Assembly (NCBI RefSeq): GCF_026651855.1
Contig: NZ_CP093280.1
Location: forward strand, 1,528,001-1,592,000
Direction: 5' to 3'
Length of the DNA: 64,000 nt
Origin: Pseudomonas silvicola
GTDB lineage: Bacteria; Pseudomonadota; Gammaproteobacteria; Pseudomonadales; Pseudomonadaceae
This document shows, one piece after another, positions 1-8,780 of the stretch. Both the position numbers and the translations under genes were made by a program. The notes under the pieces are model-generated. The model made no database searches. It was not told where the DNA came from and worked only from the letters and a program-made list of their open reading frames with translations. The stretch's first letter is position 1; the number at the start of each line of letters is the position of its first letter.

Positions 1-429
1 CAGGCCCAGCAAGGGCGCGGCGAGCGGCTCGCTGGCGGTGGGCTTGAAGTGGCGGGCCATGAAGGCGCCGATGCCCGGCAGGTAGTTGGGCTTGTGGACC
101 ACGTCCAGGTTCAGTTCGTTGACCACCTGGCCCAATACGGCGCGCGAGCGGATCAGTTCGATCTCGGCGGTGGCCTGGGACACGGCATTGGGCTTGGTAT
201 TGATTTCGGGCGTGGCGTCCAGGCCCACTCGACGGGGTTCGATCTGGATCATCACGTTGGCCTGGTAGCTGGGGGTGGCCAGGATGGCGAATGCCAGGCC
301 GGCCACCGCGAAACTGCCGACCACGCCGGCGATCAGGCGCTTGTGGTCGATCAGGGTGCGCAACAGGGTCGCCAGGTCTAACTGAGTGTCCTGGTAGTGC
401 TCAAGGGAGGAGCGGTTCATCGCAGTCAT
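1..429 (-). CDS. Wzz/Wzc-type polysaccharide chain-length protein (N-terminal part, cut by window edge)
   Basis: The first 143 codons of a leftward gene that leaves the window at position 1. The start is the ATG at 427-429, with an AGGA about nine bases upstream; a second in-frame ATG follows three codons later. The translation begins MTAMNRSSLEHYQDTQ, has a hydrophobic helix near residues 32-52, then the Wzz-type periplasmic signature (SYQANVMIQIEPRR, then a heptad-like stretch and an IRSRAVLGQVV segment). This is the start of a polysaccharide co-polymerase of the inner membrane; many relatives continue into a cytoplasmic tyrosine autokinase, but that part is not visible. It lies downstream of the glycosyltransferase and flippase genes on the same strand, which fits a role in setting exopolysaccharide or O-antigen chain length. 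Confidence 0.8.
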   Translation of the reverse strand, partial: MTAMNRSSLEHYQDTQLDLATLLRTLIDHKRLIAGVVGSFAVAGLAFAILATPSYQANVMIQIEPRRVGLDATPEINTKPNAVSQATAEIELIRSRAVLGQVVNELNLDVVHKPNYLPGIGAFMARHFKPTASEPLAAPLLGL

Positions 430-467
430 TTTTGTTGATCCTCAATACTCAGGTAGGGCGGGCGTGG

Positions 468-1397
468 TCAGCCTCGGGCCGACGACGCGGTGGCGCGGCG
501 CAGCAGGTTGACGCTGACGTTGCGGGCCACGAGGGCCAGGGCCAGCAGTTTCTTCAGGGGCGAGATGGCGGAAATGGACAGGCCGAACAGTTGCACCTGG
601 CAGTGCTCGTACAGCGGTACGTTGCCGATGCGGAAGTAGTAATTGGCCAGGGCGCCGTAGGTGTGCAGGGTCATCTGCAACTTCTTCTTGTCCGACCGCA
701 TGGAGAACACTCCGCCGCTGTGCACCCGGTAGGCCGCGGGGCTGATGTCGCCCATGTACTTGCCCTTGCCGTGGGCGCCCAGCAGCGCCCACCACACCAG
801 GTCATTGAGCGGCGCGCCCGCCAGTTCGCGGGGCATTTCATGCAGCACATTGCGAAAGCAGGTGGTGAGGGTGGAAATGGGCCGGCCCTGCATCAGTTCC
901 AGGCTGGTGGAATCGCGCTGGCCTTTGCCCTGCAACTGCACGCCCTGCATGCCGTGCTCGTTGAAGGCCACGGCGTCGTGGTAGGTGAGCACGTAGTCCA
1001 GGTGGTGCTCCAGGAAGTCCACCTGCTTTTGCAGCTTGAAGGGGTCGGTCCAGTAGTCATCGCCTTCGCAGAACGCGATGTACTTGCCGCGGGACAGGCG
1101 AAATAGCCCGGGGCAAGGGTGGTTGCCTTGCTGGTACTGGTTCTCGCTCTGGAACTGCGGCCGAATGATGCCGGGGTAGCGCCGGGCATAGTCGGCAACG
1201 ATGGCCGCGGTGCCGTCGGTGGAGCAGTCATCGTTGATGACGATCTCGAACGGGAAGTCGGTCTGCTGGGCCAGGAAACTGTCCAGTGTCTGCGCCACGA
1301 AGTGTTCGTGGTTGTAGGTAGGGCAGACGATGCTCAGCAGCGGTTCGCGTGCCGCGCCCCAGTTTCTGGTGATGTCGCTTTCGGGTCTGCTGTTCAT
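468..1397 (-). CDS. Family 2 glycosyltransferase of surface polysaccharide cluster
   Basis: A 309-residue GT-A fold glycosyltransferase. The N-terminal part shows LLSIVCPTYNHEHFVAQTLDSF, then VINDDCSTDGT (nucleotide-sugar binding) and FCEGDDYWTDP, the EGDDYW form of the metal-binding DxD region common in GT2 enzymes that decorate exopolysaccharide or rhamnan chains. No membrane span is evident, so it should act at the cytoplasmic face. I chose the ATG at 1395-1397 because it overlaps the stop of the upstream flippase (ATGA), showing translational coupling; the open frame extends 31 codons upstream but that part lies inside the flippase gene. Donor and acceptor sugars cannot be told from the sequence. 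Confidence 0.85.
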   Translation of the reverse strand: MNSRPESDITRNWGAAREPLLSIVCPTYNHEHFVAQTLDSFLAQQTDFPFEIVINDDCSTDGTAAIVADYARRYPGIIRPQFQSENQYQQGNHPCPGLFRLSRGKYIAFCEGDDYWTDPFKLQKQVDFLEHHLDYVLTYHDAVAFNEHGMQGVQLQGKGQRDSTSLELMQGRPISTLTTCFRNVLHEMPRELAGAPLNDLVWWALLGAHGKGKYMGDISPAAYRVHSGGVFSMRSDKKKLQMTLHTYGALANYYFRIGNVPLYEHCQVQLFGLSISAISPLKKLLALALVARNVSVNLLRRATASSARG

Positions 1398-2911
1398 CGT
1401 TGCGCACTCACACGGTTGAAGATCAGGAGGACACGTTGCAGCACGGGCCGGTGGCTGCCGGCCACCAGCAACAGGCTGATCAGGCCGCACAGGGCCAGGG
1501 CCAGGAACGTCTGCAGGCGGTTTTCGCCGGCCAGGGCATGCACCAGCGGCAGGGTCACCAGCAGCCCCACTGCGCTCATCAGGCTGATACGCAGCACGTC
1601 ATGCAGCCACTCGCGGTGCAGCCCGGGTGCCAGGCGGTGGTGAATGAACGCGGGCCAGAAGGCGAACGTCAGCAGGCGCAGGGCAAACCAGGCTATCGCG
1701 GCGCCCATGGCACCGTGGAACTGCACGGCCAGTACCAGAACTGGCACCGTGACCACGGCCGAGACCAGGCTGTACCACAGGTGCAGGTGCATCCGGCCGT
1801 GGGCGTATTGCAGGTAGAACTGAAACCCGCTGAGGCTCAGGATGCCGCTGCCCAGGGCGTACCAGAACAGCACCGGCGCCACCCAGCGCGCGGCTTCCTG
1901 GTCACCGCTCCAGGCGTACACCAGGGCATCGCCGTGTATCGCGATCACCGCTGACAGCGGCACGATGAAGGTGGCGATGAAGCGATGGGCGTTCAGGTAC
2001 AGGCGCTGCATGTCGGCATCGCGCCCCTCGGCCATCAGTGCGGTCATGCGCGGCAGCAAGGTCTGCACCAGCGGGTTGATCAGCATGACGATGCCGGTAC
2101 TGATCAGCGCCACCAGGGAGAAGTAGCCGTAGTCCTTCAAGGTCAGATGCGAGGACAGCAGTACCTTGTCCAGTTGCGTCAGCAGAAGCCACAGTACCGA
2201 GCTGAGCGAGAGGCTGGCGGCGAAGGGCAACACCGGCTTGATCAGTGCGCGGTTCAGACCGCTGTACCAGCGCGGCGCTGGCAGCTTGCGCCAGGCCTTC
2301 ACGGCGAAAATCAGGGTTTCCAGCAGTGCCACGCCCACCTGGAACTGGAAGAACACGATCGGGTCCTGGGACACCCAGGCGACCAGGGCCAGGCCGCCGA
2401 AGTAGCGCAGGGTGGCGATCAGCATGTTGGCGCCGTTGAGCCAGGCATGCAGTTCCAGGCCTTGCAGGCCACTCTTGTACAGGGTGGCGTAGAGCCTGAG
2501 CGCGACCATCACGCCCATCAGGGCTACGCAGTGGGCCAGGGTCTGTGGCGCCAGATGTTGGGCGTTGAGCCATTGCCCGGCGATCCAGGGGCTGGCCAGC
2601 CACACGCCCAGCACGCACAACAGTGCCAGGGGTACGAAGATCAGCTCGAAGGAGCGCAGCAGCCAACCGGATTGGCGCAACTGCCGGGCGCTCCCCTGGT
2701 GGTGGGCGATCTCGCGTACCAGTGAAGGCGACATGCCCGCGTCCAGCAGGGTCAGCCAGGCTTGCAGCACTGCGTAGAAACCGATCAGGCCGTACGTCTC
2801 GGCACCCAGGTGGCCGAGGTAGAACGGCATGATCAGTATCCCCACCAGCAGCGTATAGGCCTGGCCCAGGTAGCTGATGGTGGTGTTGTGAACCACCGAG
2901 AGCTTTTTCAT
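1394..2911 (-). CDS. Wzx-type oligosaccharide flippase
   Basis: A 505-residue polytopic inner-membrane protein of the polysaccharide-transport (MOP) family, expected to flip undecaprenyl-linked oligosaccharides. Residues 1-45 (HNTTISYLGQAYTLLVGILI followed by PFYLGHLGAETYGLIGFY) are a typical Wzx N-terminus, and about 12-14 hydrophobic helices follow with a basic C-terminal tail. Only three bases separate its ATG from the stop of the aminotransferase upstream, and its stop overlaps the start of the glycosyltransferase, so the genes form one leftward operon. Specificity of such flippases is not readable from sequence. Confidence 0.88.
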   Translation of the reverse strand: MKKLSVVHNTTISYLGQAYTLLVGILIMPFYLGHLGAETYGLIGFYAVLQAWLTLLDAGMSPSLVREIAHHQGSARQLRQSGWLLRSFELIFVPLALLCVLGVWLASPWIAGQWLNAQHLAPQTLAHCVALMGVMVALRLYATLYKSGLQGLELHAWLNGANMLIATLRYFGGLALVAWVSQDPIVFFQFQVGVALLETLIFAVKAWRKLPAPRWYSGLNRALIKPVLPFAASLSLSSVLWLLLTQLDKVLLSSHLTLKDYGYFSLVALISTGIVMLINPLVQTLLPRMTALMAEGRDADMQRLYLNAHRFIATFIVPLSAVIAIHGDALVYAWSGDQEAARWVAPVLFWYALGSGILSLSGFQFYLQYAHGRMHLHLWYSLVSAVVTVPVLVLAVQFHGAMGAAIAWFALRLLTFAFWPAFIHHRLAPGLHREWLHDVLRISLMSAVGLLVTLPLVHALAGENRLQTFLALALCGLISLLLVAGSHRPVLQRVLLIFNRVSAQR

Positions 2912-2914
2912 GCA

Positions 2915-4024
2915 TTACACCGCATGTGCCAGGGAGGCATCCTGGGGCTGCTCGCGCTGGCGCAGCAGTGTGTCGATCACCTTGTCCTGAATGTCTCGGG
3001 CCAGGCCCGGGTAGATGGGCAGGCACAGGATGCGCTGGCTCAGGCCGCGCGAATGCGGCTGGGCGGCCTGGGGCTGCAGGTAGTCCAGGGTGTCCAGCGA
3101 TGGGTAGAAGTAGCGGCGCGGGTTGATCCCCTGTTCCTGCAGGGCGTCGCGCACGGCCAGGGCTTCGGTCTGGTTCTGCAGCCCGACCGGAAAGTAGCTG
3201 TAGTTGATCTCGTCGCCGTCGTGCACGCCTTGCAGGTCGAAGTGCCCACCCAGGCGCTGCTCGTAGTAGTGGCCCATTTCGGCACGCTGCTCGAAGATGT
3301 GCTCGATGTCGTCCAGTACGCACAGGCCCATGGCCGAGGAGAACTCGTTCAGCTTGGCGTTGGTGCCCAGGCCTTCGATGCGGTCCACCCCAGTGATGCC
3401 GAAGTTGCACAGCTTGCGCACTTCGCGGGCCAGGTCATCGTCCTGGGTGACGATGGCGCCACCTTCGATGGTGTGGAACAGTTTGGTGGCGTGGAAGCTC
3501 AGCGTGCTGGCGTCGCCCCAGTTGTACACCGACTGGCCGGCATGGCGCACGCCGAAGGCATGGGCACCGTCATACACCACCTTGAGGTTGCGGCGCTTGG
3601 CGATGGCGTCGATGCGTTCCACCTCGCACGGGTTGCCGAACACGTGGGTGGCGACGATGGCGCTGGTGTCGGAGCCAATGCGTGATTCGATCTGGTCGGG
3701 GTCGATATTCCAGGTGCGTGGGTCGATATCGGCGAACACCGGGCGGATGCCTTCCCATTGCAGGGTGCTGCTGGTAGCCACGAAGCTGAAAGGGGTGGTG
3801 ACCGCACTGCCGGTCAGTCCCAGCGCCCGGTAAGCCACCTGCAACGCCAGGGTGCCGTTGTTGGTGAGGATCAGGTTGCGCACACCCAGGTGTTCCTTGA
3901 GGCGCTCCTCCAGCTCGCAGCACAGCGGGCCGTGGTTGGTCATCCAGTGCGAGGCGTAGATCATGTCCACGTACGCCTTGAACTTGTCGATGTTGCCCAG
4001 ATAAGACTTGGTCACGTTAATCAT
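2915..4024 (-). CDS. DegT/DnrJ/EryC1/StrS-family sugar aminotransferase
   Basis: A 369-residue PLP-dependent aminotransferase of fold type I. TNNGTLALQVAYRALG near residue 55 is the cofactor-phosphate region, VYDGAHAFG holds the PLP-contacting Asp, and the Schiff-base lysine sits in LSFHATKLFHTIEGG near residue 187. Family members transaminate nucleotide-linked 4-keto (or 3-keto) sugars to make amino sugars for O-antigen and exopolysaccharide; the EGGAIVT context resembles the VioA/FdtB/WecE group, but which keto-sugar is used cannot be decided. It is the second gene of the leftward polysaccharide operon, 42 bases after the dioxygenase-like gene. No other amino-sugar gene (4,6-dehydratase, acyltransferase) lies in the window. 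Confidence 0.87.
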   Translation of the reverse strand: MINVTKSYLGNIDKFKAYVDMIYASHWMTNHGPLCCELEERLKEHLGVRNLILTNNGTLALQVAYRALGLTGSAVTTPFSFVATSSTLQWEGIRPVFADIDPRTWNIDPDQIESRIGSDTSAIVATHVFGNPCEVERIDAIAKRRNLKVVYDGAHAFGVRHAGQSVYNWGDASTLSFHATKLFHTIEGGAIVTQDDDLAREVRKLCNFGITGVDRIEGLGTNAKLNEFSSAMGLCVLDDIEHIFEQRAEMGHYYEQRLGGHFDLQGVHDGDEINYSYFPVGLQNQTEALAVRDALQEQGINPRRYFYPSLDTLDYLQPQAAQPHSRGLSQRILCLPIYPGLARDIQDKVIDTLLRQREQPQDASLAHAV

Positions 4025-4066
4025 GGTGCATCTCCCGGCAATGGCCGCGGGGGCCTCGAGGCGTAC

Positions 4067-4837
4067 TCAGGAAAGGGGGGCGTCGGTGCGAGTGATAACT
4101 TTTCGGGCCCGCCGCTGGTTCAGTTTCAATATCCAGCGGGTCACCAGGCTGCCGGCGTGGGGGTCGCCGTAATGAAATAACGCGGTGGCACGCCGGAAGG
4201 CCGGATCACAGGCCTGGTTGGCATGCAGTGAGCGATAACCCCAGAAGAAATAAACGTTGCCGGGCACAATGCGTAATATCGCGGGTTTTAATATTTTGCG
4301 ATCAATACAGGCACTTATGAACTTTCTGCAAAGTGCATTCTGGAATAGGGCTTTTTCAATCACGTTCACCAGCACCCAGCGGCGAACCCGGCGCAAGTTG
4401 GGGAACAGGATCAGGTCGCCGCGTTGCTCGCCTTCCTGCGGGGTGAAGATGGGCACCAGTACGGTCAACACGGTGGCGTCGTAGTGGAAGGCGTTGGATT
4501 CCTTGCGCCCGGTACCGCCCTGCACGCAGCGCAGTACTGGGAAGATTTCGTCGCTGGGGGCGTCGTGACCGTTGCCCTGCTTATGCATCCGTGACAGCAA
4601 CTCCTTGAATTCCGGCGTTTTTCCGAACGCCGCCAAGGCGCTGCCGGCCAAGGCCGGGTAGCCGTGGTAAGCGAAATACTGGTTGTTGTGGCGGGTAGCC
4701 TGTTCCTCGACGTAGGCGCGCAGGTTGCTGAGCGCAGCCTCGTCGAGGGCATTTTCCAGGCTGGCGAAACCCTGGTGGTTCATGTCGTGAACCAGGCGGG
4801 CAGAGGTACTTTCATCGATAGAAATCAGTGACGACAT
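4067..4837 (-). CDS. 2OG-Fe(II) dioxygenase-like (phytanoyl-CoA hydroxylase-like) protein
   Basis: A 256-residue protein starting at the ATG 4835-4837 (MSSLISIDES). It has the facial-triad pattern of iron/2-oxoglutarate oxygenases: H118-x-D120 in AFHYDATVL, a distal His205 in FFWGYRSLHANQ about 87 residues later, and an arginine at 215-216 that could bind 2-oxoglutarate. A double-stranded beta-helix fold is therefore likely, closest to the phytanoyl-CoA-type group; this is inference from motif spacing. It is the first gene of the leftward polysaccharide cluster, so it may hydroxylate a sugar, lipid or small precursor used there. An upstream in-frame extension to 5002 exists but lacks a convincing ribosome site and has non-coding character. 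Confidence 0.6.
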   Translation of the reverse strand: MSSLISIDESTSARLVHDMNHQGFASLENALDEAALSNLRAYVEEQATRHNNQYFAYHGYPALAGSALAAFGKTPEFKELLSRMHKQGNGHDAPSDEIFPVLRCVQGGTGRKESNAFHYDATVLTVLVPIFTPQEGEQRGDLILFPNLRRVRRWVLVNVIEKALFQNALCRKFISACIDRKILKPAILRIVPGNVYFFWGYRSLHANQACDPAFRRATALFHYGDPHAGSLVTRWILKLNQRRARKVITRTDAPLS

Positions 4838-5440
4838 GGCAACAGACTCGCTGCGTTTCAGGAAGGGTCGCGAAGGCAGGACATCGACGCTTTTATTGTT
4901 CTTCACACTTTCTTGCGGCATGGCTACCGCAGGGTTCGGCCCGTTCAAGCCATTTGAAAGTGTTTTACCTGGGACAAAGCTACCGCCCGCTCGTCGAAAC
5001 AAGCTGTTTGCGAATTACTCTGTCAAAACCCATACGGGCTCGATAAAAAACGAGCCAGGAAAAGTAAATAAGTGTTGGCAGGTTTAAGCAGTTACTACCG
5101 GATTGCTCATCGGCCGCACTCTGTGTTGCGGCTCGACCCACAACTTCTTGGCGGTGGGTAGAGAGATATATCGACTGTCTTCAAGGGACTGTCAATCGGT
5201 TTTGTCAAAAAAATTGCAGGTGGGGGAGAATGCCGTCGTGAGCGCATCTAACTAATTGAAATATAACGAGGTTGAAAAGTTGACGCTGGAGATCGGATCA
5301 CTTTTCCACGGTTTTATGGCGCATTGCCCTGTTTGCGTCCTACCGCCCCCACGCCGCCCCTGTATTTGCTGGGGGCTGTGCACCACGGGGCTTTCGGGCG
5401 GCTGACATGGAGTGCGGGAGGCTGAAAGATTACCGACGCC
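4838..5440. promoter_or_regulatory. Long AT-richer intergenic region upstream of the polysaccharide operon
   Basis: About 600 bases without a credible gene. It must hold the promoter and leader of the leftward polysaccharide operon. A short hairpin with GGCTCG/CGAGCC arms and an eight-base loop sits at 5037-5056. Composition is more AT-rich than the flanking core genes. I could not identify a specific promoter, a JUMPstart element or a known RNA. Confidence 0.4.
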
Positions 5441-5471
5441 AAAAAAATGAAGCCCTCGATAAGAGGGCTTC
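5441..5471 (-). terminator. Rho-independent terminator of davBA
   Basis: On the minus strand, GAAGCCCTC and GAGGGCTTC pair around a five-base loop (5449-5471) and are followed by a run of seven T (5441-5447). It lies about 20 bases past the stop of the amidase gene. Confidence 0.85.
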
Positions 5472-5490
5472 GTGGTTGGCGGAATATTGA

Positions 5491-6291
5491 CTACTGTTCG
5501 GAAATTGACCGATACAGCTCCGGCCTTCTGTCCCGCAGGTAGTCATAGGCTTCGCGCACCGTGGTAAGCGCGCCGCGAGATAATTCGGCGTAGAGCAGCG
5601 ATGGCTCTGTTCCGGCGGTAGCAGGCAAGCTGCCGTCTGGCCCGGCGACGCTGCTAAGGCCGCAGTAACGGAGGCTGCCTTCGGCGCCGCAGTAGTTGGC
5701 GTAGGCCAGATAGCACTGGTTTTCGAAGGCCCGGCTGCGCACTGTCACCTGAGCGATAAACTCGAACGGCAGCATATTGGCGGTGGGCACCAGGAGCAGT
5801 TCGACACCGTTCAGGGCCAGGCGCCTGGCGGCTTCCGGGAATTCGATGTCGTAGCAGATCAGCAGGCCTATGCGCCAGCCATCGACTTCGGCCACGGGGA
5901 AGTCATCGCCTCCGGGGCTGAACATGCTGTGGTCCAACGCGCCGAAAAGGTGGGTCTTGCGATAGTTGAGGCGGCTGGTGCCACGGCTGTCGAACAGCTG
6001 CGCGCTGTTATACAGGCGCCCGTCCGTGCCGCGCTCGGGGTAGCCGTAGGCAATGGCTATACCGTGGGCTTCGGCGATGCCGGCGATAACGTGGGCTGAC
6101 GGGCCGTCGGCCGGTTCCGCCAGGCGCTGTACGGCGCCCAGGCCGATGTTGTAGCCCGTCAGGAACATCTCCGGGAATACCACCAGGCTGGCGCCCTGGG
6201 CCTTGGCCATGCGCACTTGGGCCTGCAGGCGCGCCAGGTTGTCGATGACCGCCAATGGCTGCGGCTGGCATTGGCAAAGCGCGATTTTCAT
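5491..6291 (-). CDS. davA: 5-aminovaleramide amidase (nitrilase superfamily)
   Basis: A 266-residue carbon-nitrogen hydrolase with the complete Glu-Lys-Cys triad: E41 in VVFPEMFLTGYN, K112 in NYRKTHLFG and C146 in GLLICYDIEFPEAAR. It starts nine bases after the stop of the lysine 2-monooxygenase gene. In P. putida the two proteins act in turn: DavB turns L-lysine into 5-aminovaleramide and CO2, and DavA hydrolyses the amide to 5-aminovalerate, which feeds the glutarate route. The name rests on family motifs plus this neighbour; taken alone the protein could be any short-chain omega-amidase. Cytoplasmic, no signal peptide. Confidence 0.88.
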   Translation of the reverse strand: MKIALCQCQPQPLAVIDNLARLQAQVRMAKAQGASLVVFPEMFLTGYNIGLGAVQRLAEPADGPSAHVIAGIAEAHGIAIAYGYPERGTDGRLYNSAQLFDSRGTSRLNYRKTHLFGALDHSMFSPGGDDFPVAEVDGWRIGLLICYDIEFPEAARRLALNGVELLLVPTANMLPFEFIAQVTVRSRAFENQCYLAYANYCGAEGSLRYCGLSSVAGPDGSLPATAGTEPSLLYAELSRGALTTVREAYDYLRDRRPELYRSISEQ

Positions 6292-6300
6292 GGGGGCTCC

Positions 6301-7983
6301 TTATTCGGCGAGGGCGATGGGGCCGATCTCGTGGAAGACATCCCCAGGCCCTGGATTCTCGGCGTGGCAGCGGCCACCGAAGTGTTTCATGATGCCCCAC
6401 ACTGCATTCAGCGAGGTCTGCACCGCGCCTTCCACCCAGGCGGGCGTCCAGGAAACGTCGTCGCCGGCGATGAAGATGCCGCGCTGGTCATCCGGCATCT
6501 CGTGTTGCATGAAGTGTGCGTACATTCGCTGGTTGTAGCGGTAGTGGCCAGGCAGGGCGCCCTTGAAGGCCCCCAGGAAGTACGGGTCGGCTTCCCACGA
6601 CACGGTGATCGGGTCGCCGATGATGTGGCCGGCAATGTCCACGTCCGGGTAGATTTTCTTCAGCGCGTCCAGGGCCAGCTTCACACGCTTCTCCACCGGG
6701 TGCGGGAGCATCTTCAAGGCATCGCTCATCCACGAGTAGGACAGGCAGATGACCCCCGGTTTGTCATCGCCGTTGTCGAACAGGTAGGTGCCGCGGGTCA
6801 GGCGGTCGGTCAGGGTCATGCTGAGGGTATCGCGGCCGGTCCGGGGGTTCTTGTCCTTCCAGAAGGGCCGGTCGACCATCACGAAGGTCTTGGATGACTG
6901 CATGTAGCGGGTACGGTCCAGGGCCATCCACATCTTTTGCGAGAACAGCGACTCCTCGCATTCGATCTGGGTAGTCAGCAGCCAGCTCTGGCAGGTGGCG
7001 AGCACGGCGGCGTAATGGCGGGTATCGCCCCAGTTGTCGGTGACAGCGAAGCGGCCGTCGGCGGCGCGGGCAATCTTCTTGACCCCGGAGCGCGGCGCCC
7101 CGTGGTGCAGGGAACTGAGGCTGGTGCCGGCCGGCCAGTGGGCGCACTTCGCCGGCACGTGGCGCCAGATGCCTTCAGGCACCTGGCCCACGCCCCCTAC
7201 CACCAGGTGCTGGTGATCGTCACAGTTGGTCAGCACTACCCGCAGTATTTCCAGCATAGAGTTGGGGAAGTCCGAATCCCAGCCACCGGTACCGAAGCCT
7301 ACTTGGCCGAACACTTCCCGGTGGTGGAACGAAAGCTTGGCGAACGCCTTGGAGGTGGCGACGAAGTCGTAGAAGGTACGGTCATCCCACAGCGGTACCA
7401 GGGTGTTCCACAGCGACTTGAGGCGCGGCACGTCACGGTCGCGGATAGCCTGCTGGATCTCCCTGAACTGGGCCCCGGCTTCCAGGGCGTCGGCCCAGGC
7501 GTCGGCTACTTCCTGAAACAATGCCGGCAAGTCGCTCAGGGTGCGGGCGTAGTAGGTCTCGCCTTCCAGGTCGATGACCGTGCTGCCCGAGGCAGCTGTC
7601 AGCGGGTTGGGGAAGGGGCGAGTTTCCAGGCCGAGCTTGTCCACGTAGTGATAGAACGCCGTGGACGACACCGGGAAGCGCATGCCGCCCAGTTCGGCAA
7701 CGATGCCGTCGGTGCCTTCGAACGCCTGCGAACGCAAGCGCCCGCCCATCTTCGAGGCTTCATACAAGACCGGCTTGAGCCCCAGCTTCATCAGTTCATA
7801 CGCCGCCACCAGGCCTGCGATACCGGCACCCACGATGGCGACTTCGGCGCCATGGTTTTCTTCGGGGATCATGCCCAGGCCCGCCGGGTGCTCGATCCAG
7901 TCGTCGAAGGCGAAAGGGAAGTCCGGGCCGAAGATGGTAATGGGCTTCTTGCCGTCGGCGGGGTGGCGGTTGTGCTGAGTCAT
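6301..7983 (-). CDS. davB: L-lysine 2-monooxygenase (FAD amine-oxidase family)
   Basis: A 560-residue flavoprotein, the length expected for P. putida lysine 2-monooxygenase. The FAD-binding GxGxxG sits in AEVAIVGAGIAGLVAAYEL near residue 50, followed by YEASKMGGRL and a second flavin-contact LGGMRFP; the C-terminal FAD motif is in GIFIAGDDVSWTPAWVEGAVQTS. It oxidatively decarboxylates L-lysine to 5-aminovaleramide in the cytosol. Tryptophan 2-monooxygenases share this fold, but pairing with an amidase and an Lrp-type regulator supports lysine as substrate. First gene of a two-gene operon with davA; the 144-base gap to the regulator gene upstream should hold the promoter. Confidence 0.9.
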   Translation of the reverse strand: MTQHNRHPADGKKPITIFGPDFPFAFDDWIEHPAGLGMIPEENHGAEVAIVGAGIAGLVAAYELMKLGLKPVLYEASKMGGRLRSQAFEGTDGIVAELGGMRFPVSSTAFYHYVDKLGLETRPFPNPLTAASGSTVIDLEGETYYARTLSDLPALFQEVADAWADALEAGAQFREIQQAIRDRDVPRLKSLWNTLVPLWDDRTFYDFVATSKAFAKLSFHHREVFGQVGFGTGGWDSDFPNSMLEILRVVLTNCDDHQHLVVGGVGQVPEGIWRHVPAKCAHWPAGTSLSSLHHGAPRSGVKKIARAADGRFAVTDNWGDTRHYAAVLATCQSWLLTTQIECEESLFSQKMWMALDRTRYMQSSKTFVMVDRPFWKDKNPRTGRDTLSMTLTDRLTRGTYLFDNGDDKPGVICLSYSWMSDALKMLPHPVEKRVKLALDALKKIYPDVDIAGHIIGDPITVSWEADPYFLGAFKGALPGHYRYNQRMYAHFMQHEMPDDQRGIFIAGDDVSWTPAWVEGAVQTSLNAVWGIMKHFGGRCHAENPGPGDVFHEIGPIALAE

Positions 7984-8127
7984 GGCAGGCCTTATGGGCG
8001 GCTACTGAGCGGAGCTTTCAGTATAGGAAAGGGGGTGCCAGCCATTTTAGGGAGAGGCGTTGCCGTTATTAAGGCACAGAGTGTCGTCTTAATGACATGT
8101 TTCGCTGCATAGTGACGAGGAATGACG

Positions 8128-8589
8128 TCAAATAGACTGGCCCCGATCCACCTTGCTGCTCAAGATAATGGAGGTGGTGGTTTTCTCCACGCCGTTGACG
8201 CTGCCGATCTGGTCCAGCAACTGGTCCAGTTGTTCCGGCGACTCGGTGCGCAGCCAGGCCACGTAGTCGAACTCGCCGCTGACCGCGCACAACTGCTGCA
8301 CCTGGCCCATGGCGCTTAGGCGGCGCACCACTTCCTTGCCCGAACGCGGCTGCACGGTGATGCCTACATAGGCCTGCAGGCCGCCGTCGGCCAGGCGCTG
8401 GCCCAGGCGCACGCCATAGCCGGTGATGACTTTGGCTTTTTCCAGGCGCGCCAGGCGCGAGGTCACGGTAGTGCGGGCGATGCCCAGTTGGCGGGCGAGC
8501 ACGGCCACGCTTTCACGGGCATTGATCTGCAAGGCGGCGATGAGCTGGCGGTCGATTTCATCCAGGGGCAGGGTGCGGGTATCAGTCAC
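8128..8589 (-). CDS. Lrp/AsnC-family transcriptional regulator
   Basis: A 153-residue regulator with an N-terminal winged helix (DEIDRQLIAALQINARESVAVLARQLGIARTTVTSRLARLE) and a C-terminal RAM/AsnC ligand domain (YVGITVQPRSGKEVVRRLS, then the AVSGEFDYVAWLRT strand). I take the GTG at 8587-8589 as start because it gives the normal family length and places DEIDRQL near the N-terminus; a TTG at 8629-8631 would add 14 residues, and neither has a strong ribosome site. It lies upstream of davBA on the same strand, 144 bases away, so lysine-responsive control of davBA is likely but not shown. Confidence 0.85.
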   Translation of the reverse strand: MTDTRTLPLDEIDRQLIAALQINARESVAVLARQLGIARTTVTSRLARLEKAKVITGYGVRLGQRLADGGLQAYVGITVQPRSGKEVVRRLSAMGQVQQLCAVSGEFDYVAWLRTESPEQLDQLLDQIGSVNGVEKTTTSIILSSKVDRGQSI

Positions 8590-8737
8590 GGGTTGGCTCG
8601 CGCGTGGGCAGGTTGATTGGGCAGCGCGCAATGCGCCCTGGCCCCGGCAACCGGTACAGGTCGTGCGCGATTAAGGCAGCTAATCGACCCACTGTCCAGG
8701 GTCCGGGCATGTTGTCAGCAGGTGTCATCGCGCGGAC

Positions 8738-8762
8738 AAAAAAAACCGCGCCTGGGCGCGGT
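8738..8762 (-). terminator. Rho-independent terminator of cbtBA
   Basis: On the minus strand, CCGCGCC/GGCGCGG with a two-base loop (8746-8761) followed by eight T. It lies about 20 bases past the cbtA stop. Confidence 0.88.
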
Positions 8763-8780
8763 CTTTCGGCGAACGGTGGC

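Noticed and set aside
1902-3410. A 502-codon leftward open frame across flippase and aminotransferase
   Set aside because: Runs out of frame over two genes with clear motifs; Arg/Pro/Gly-rich translation.
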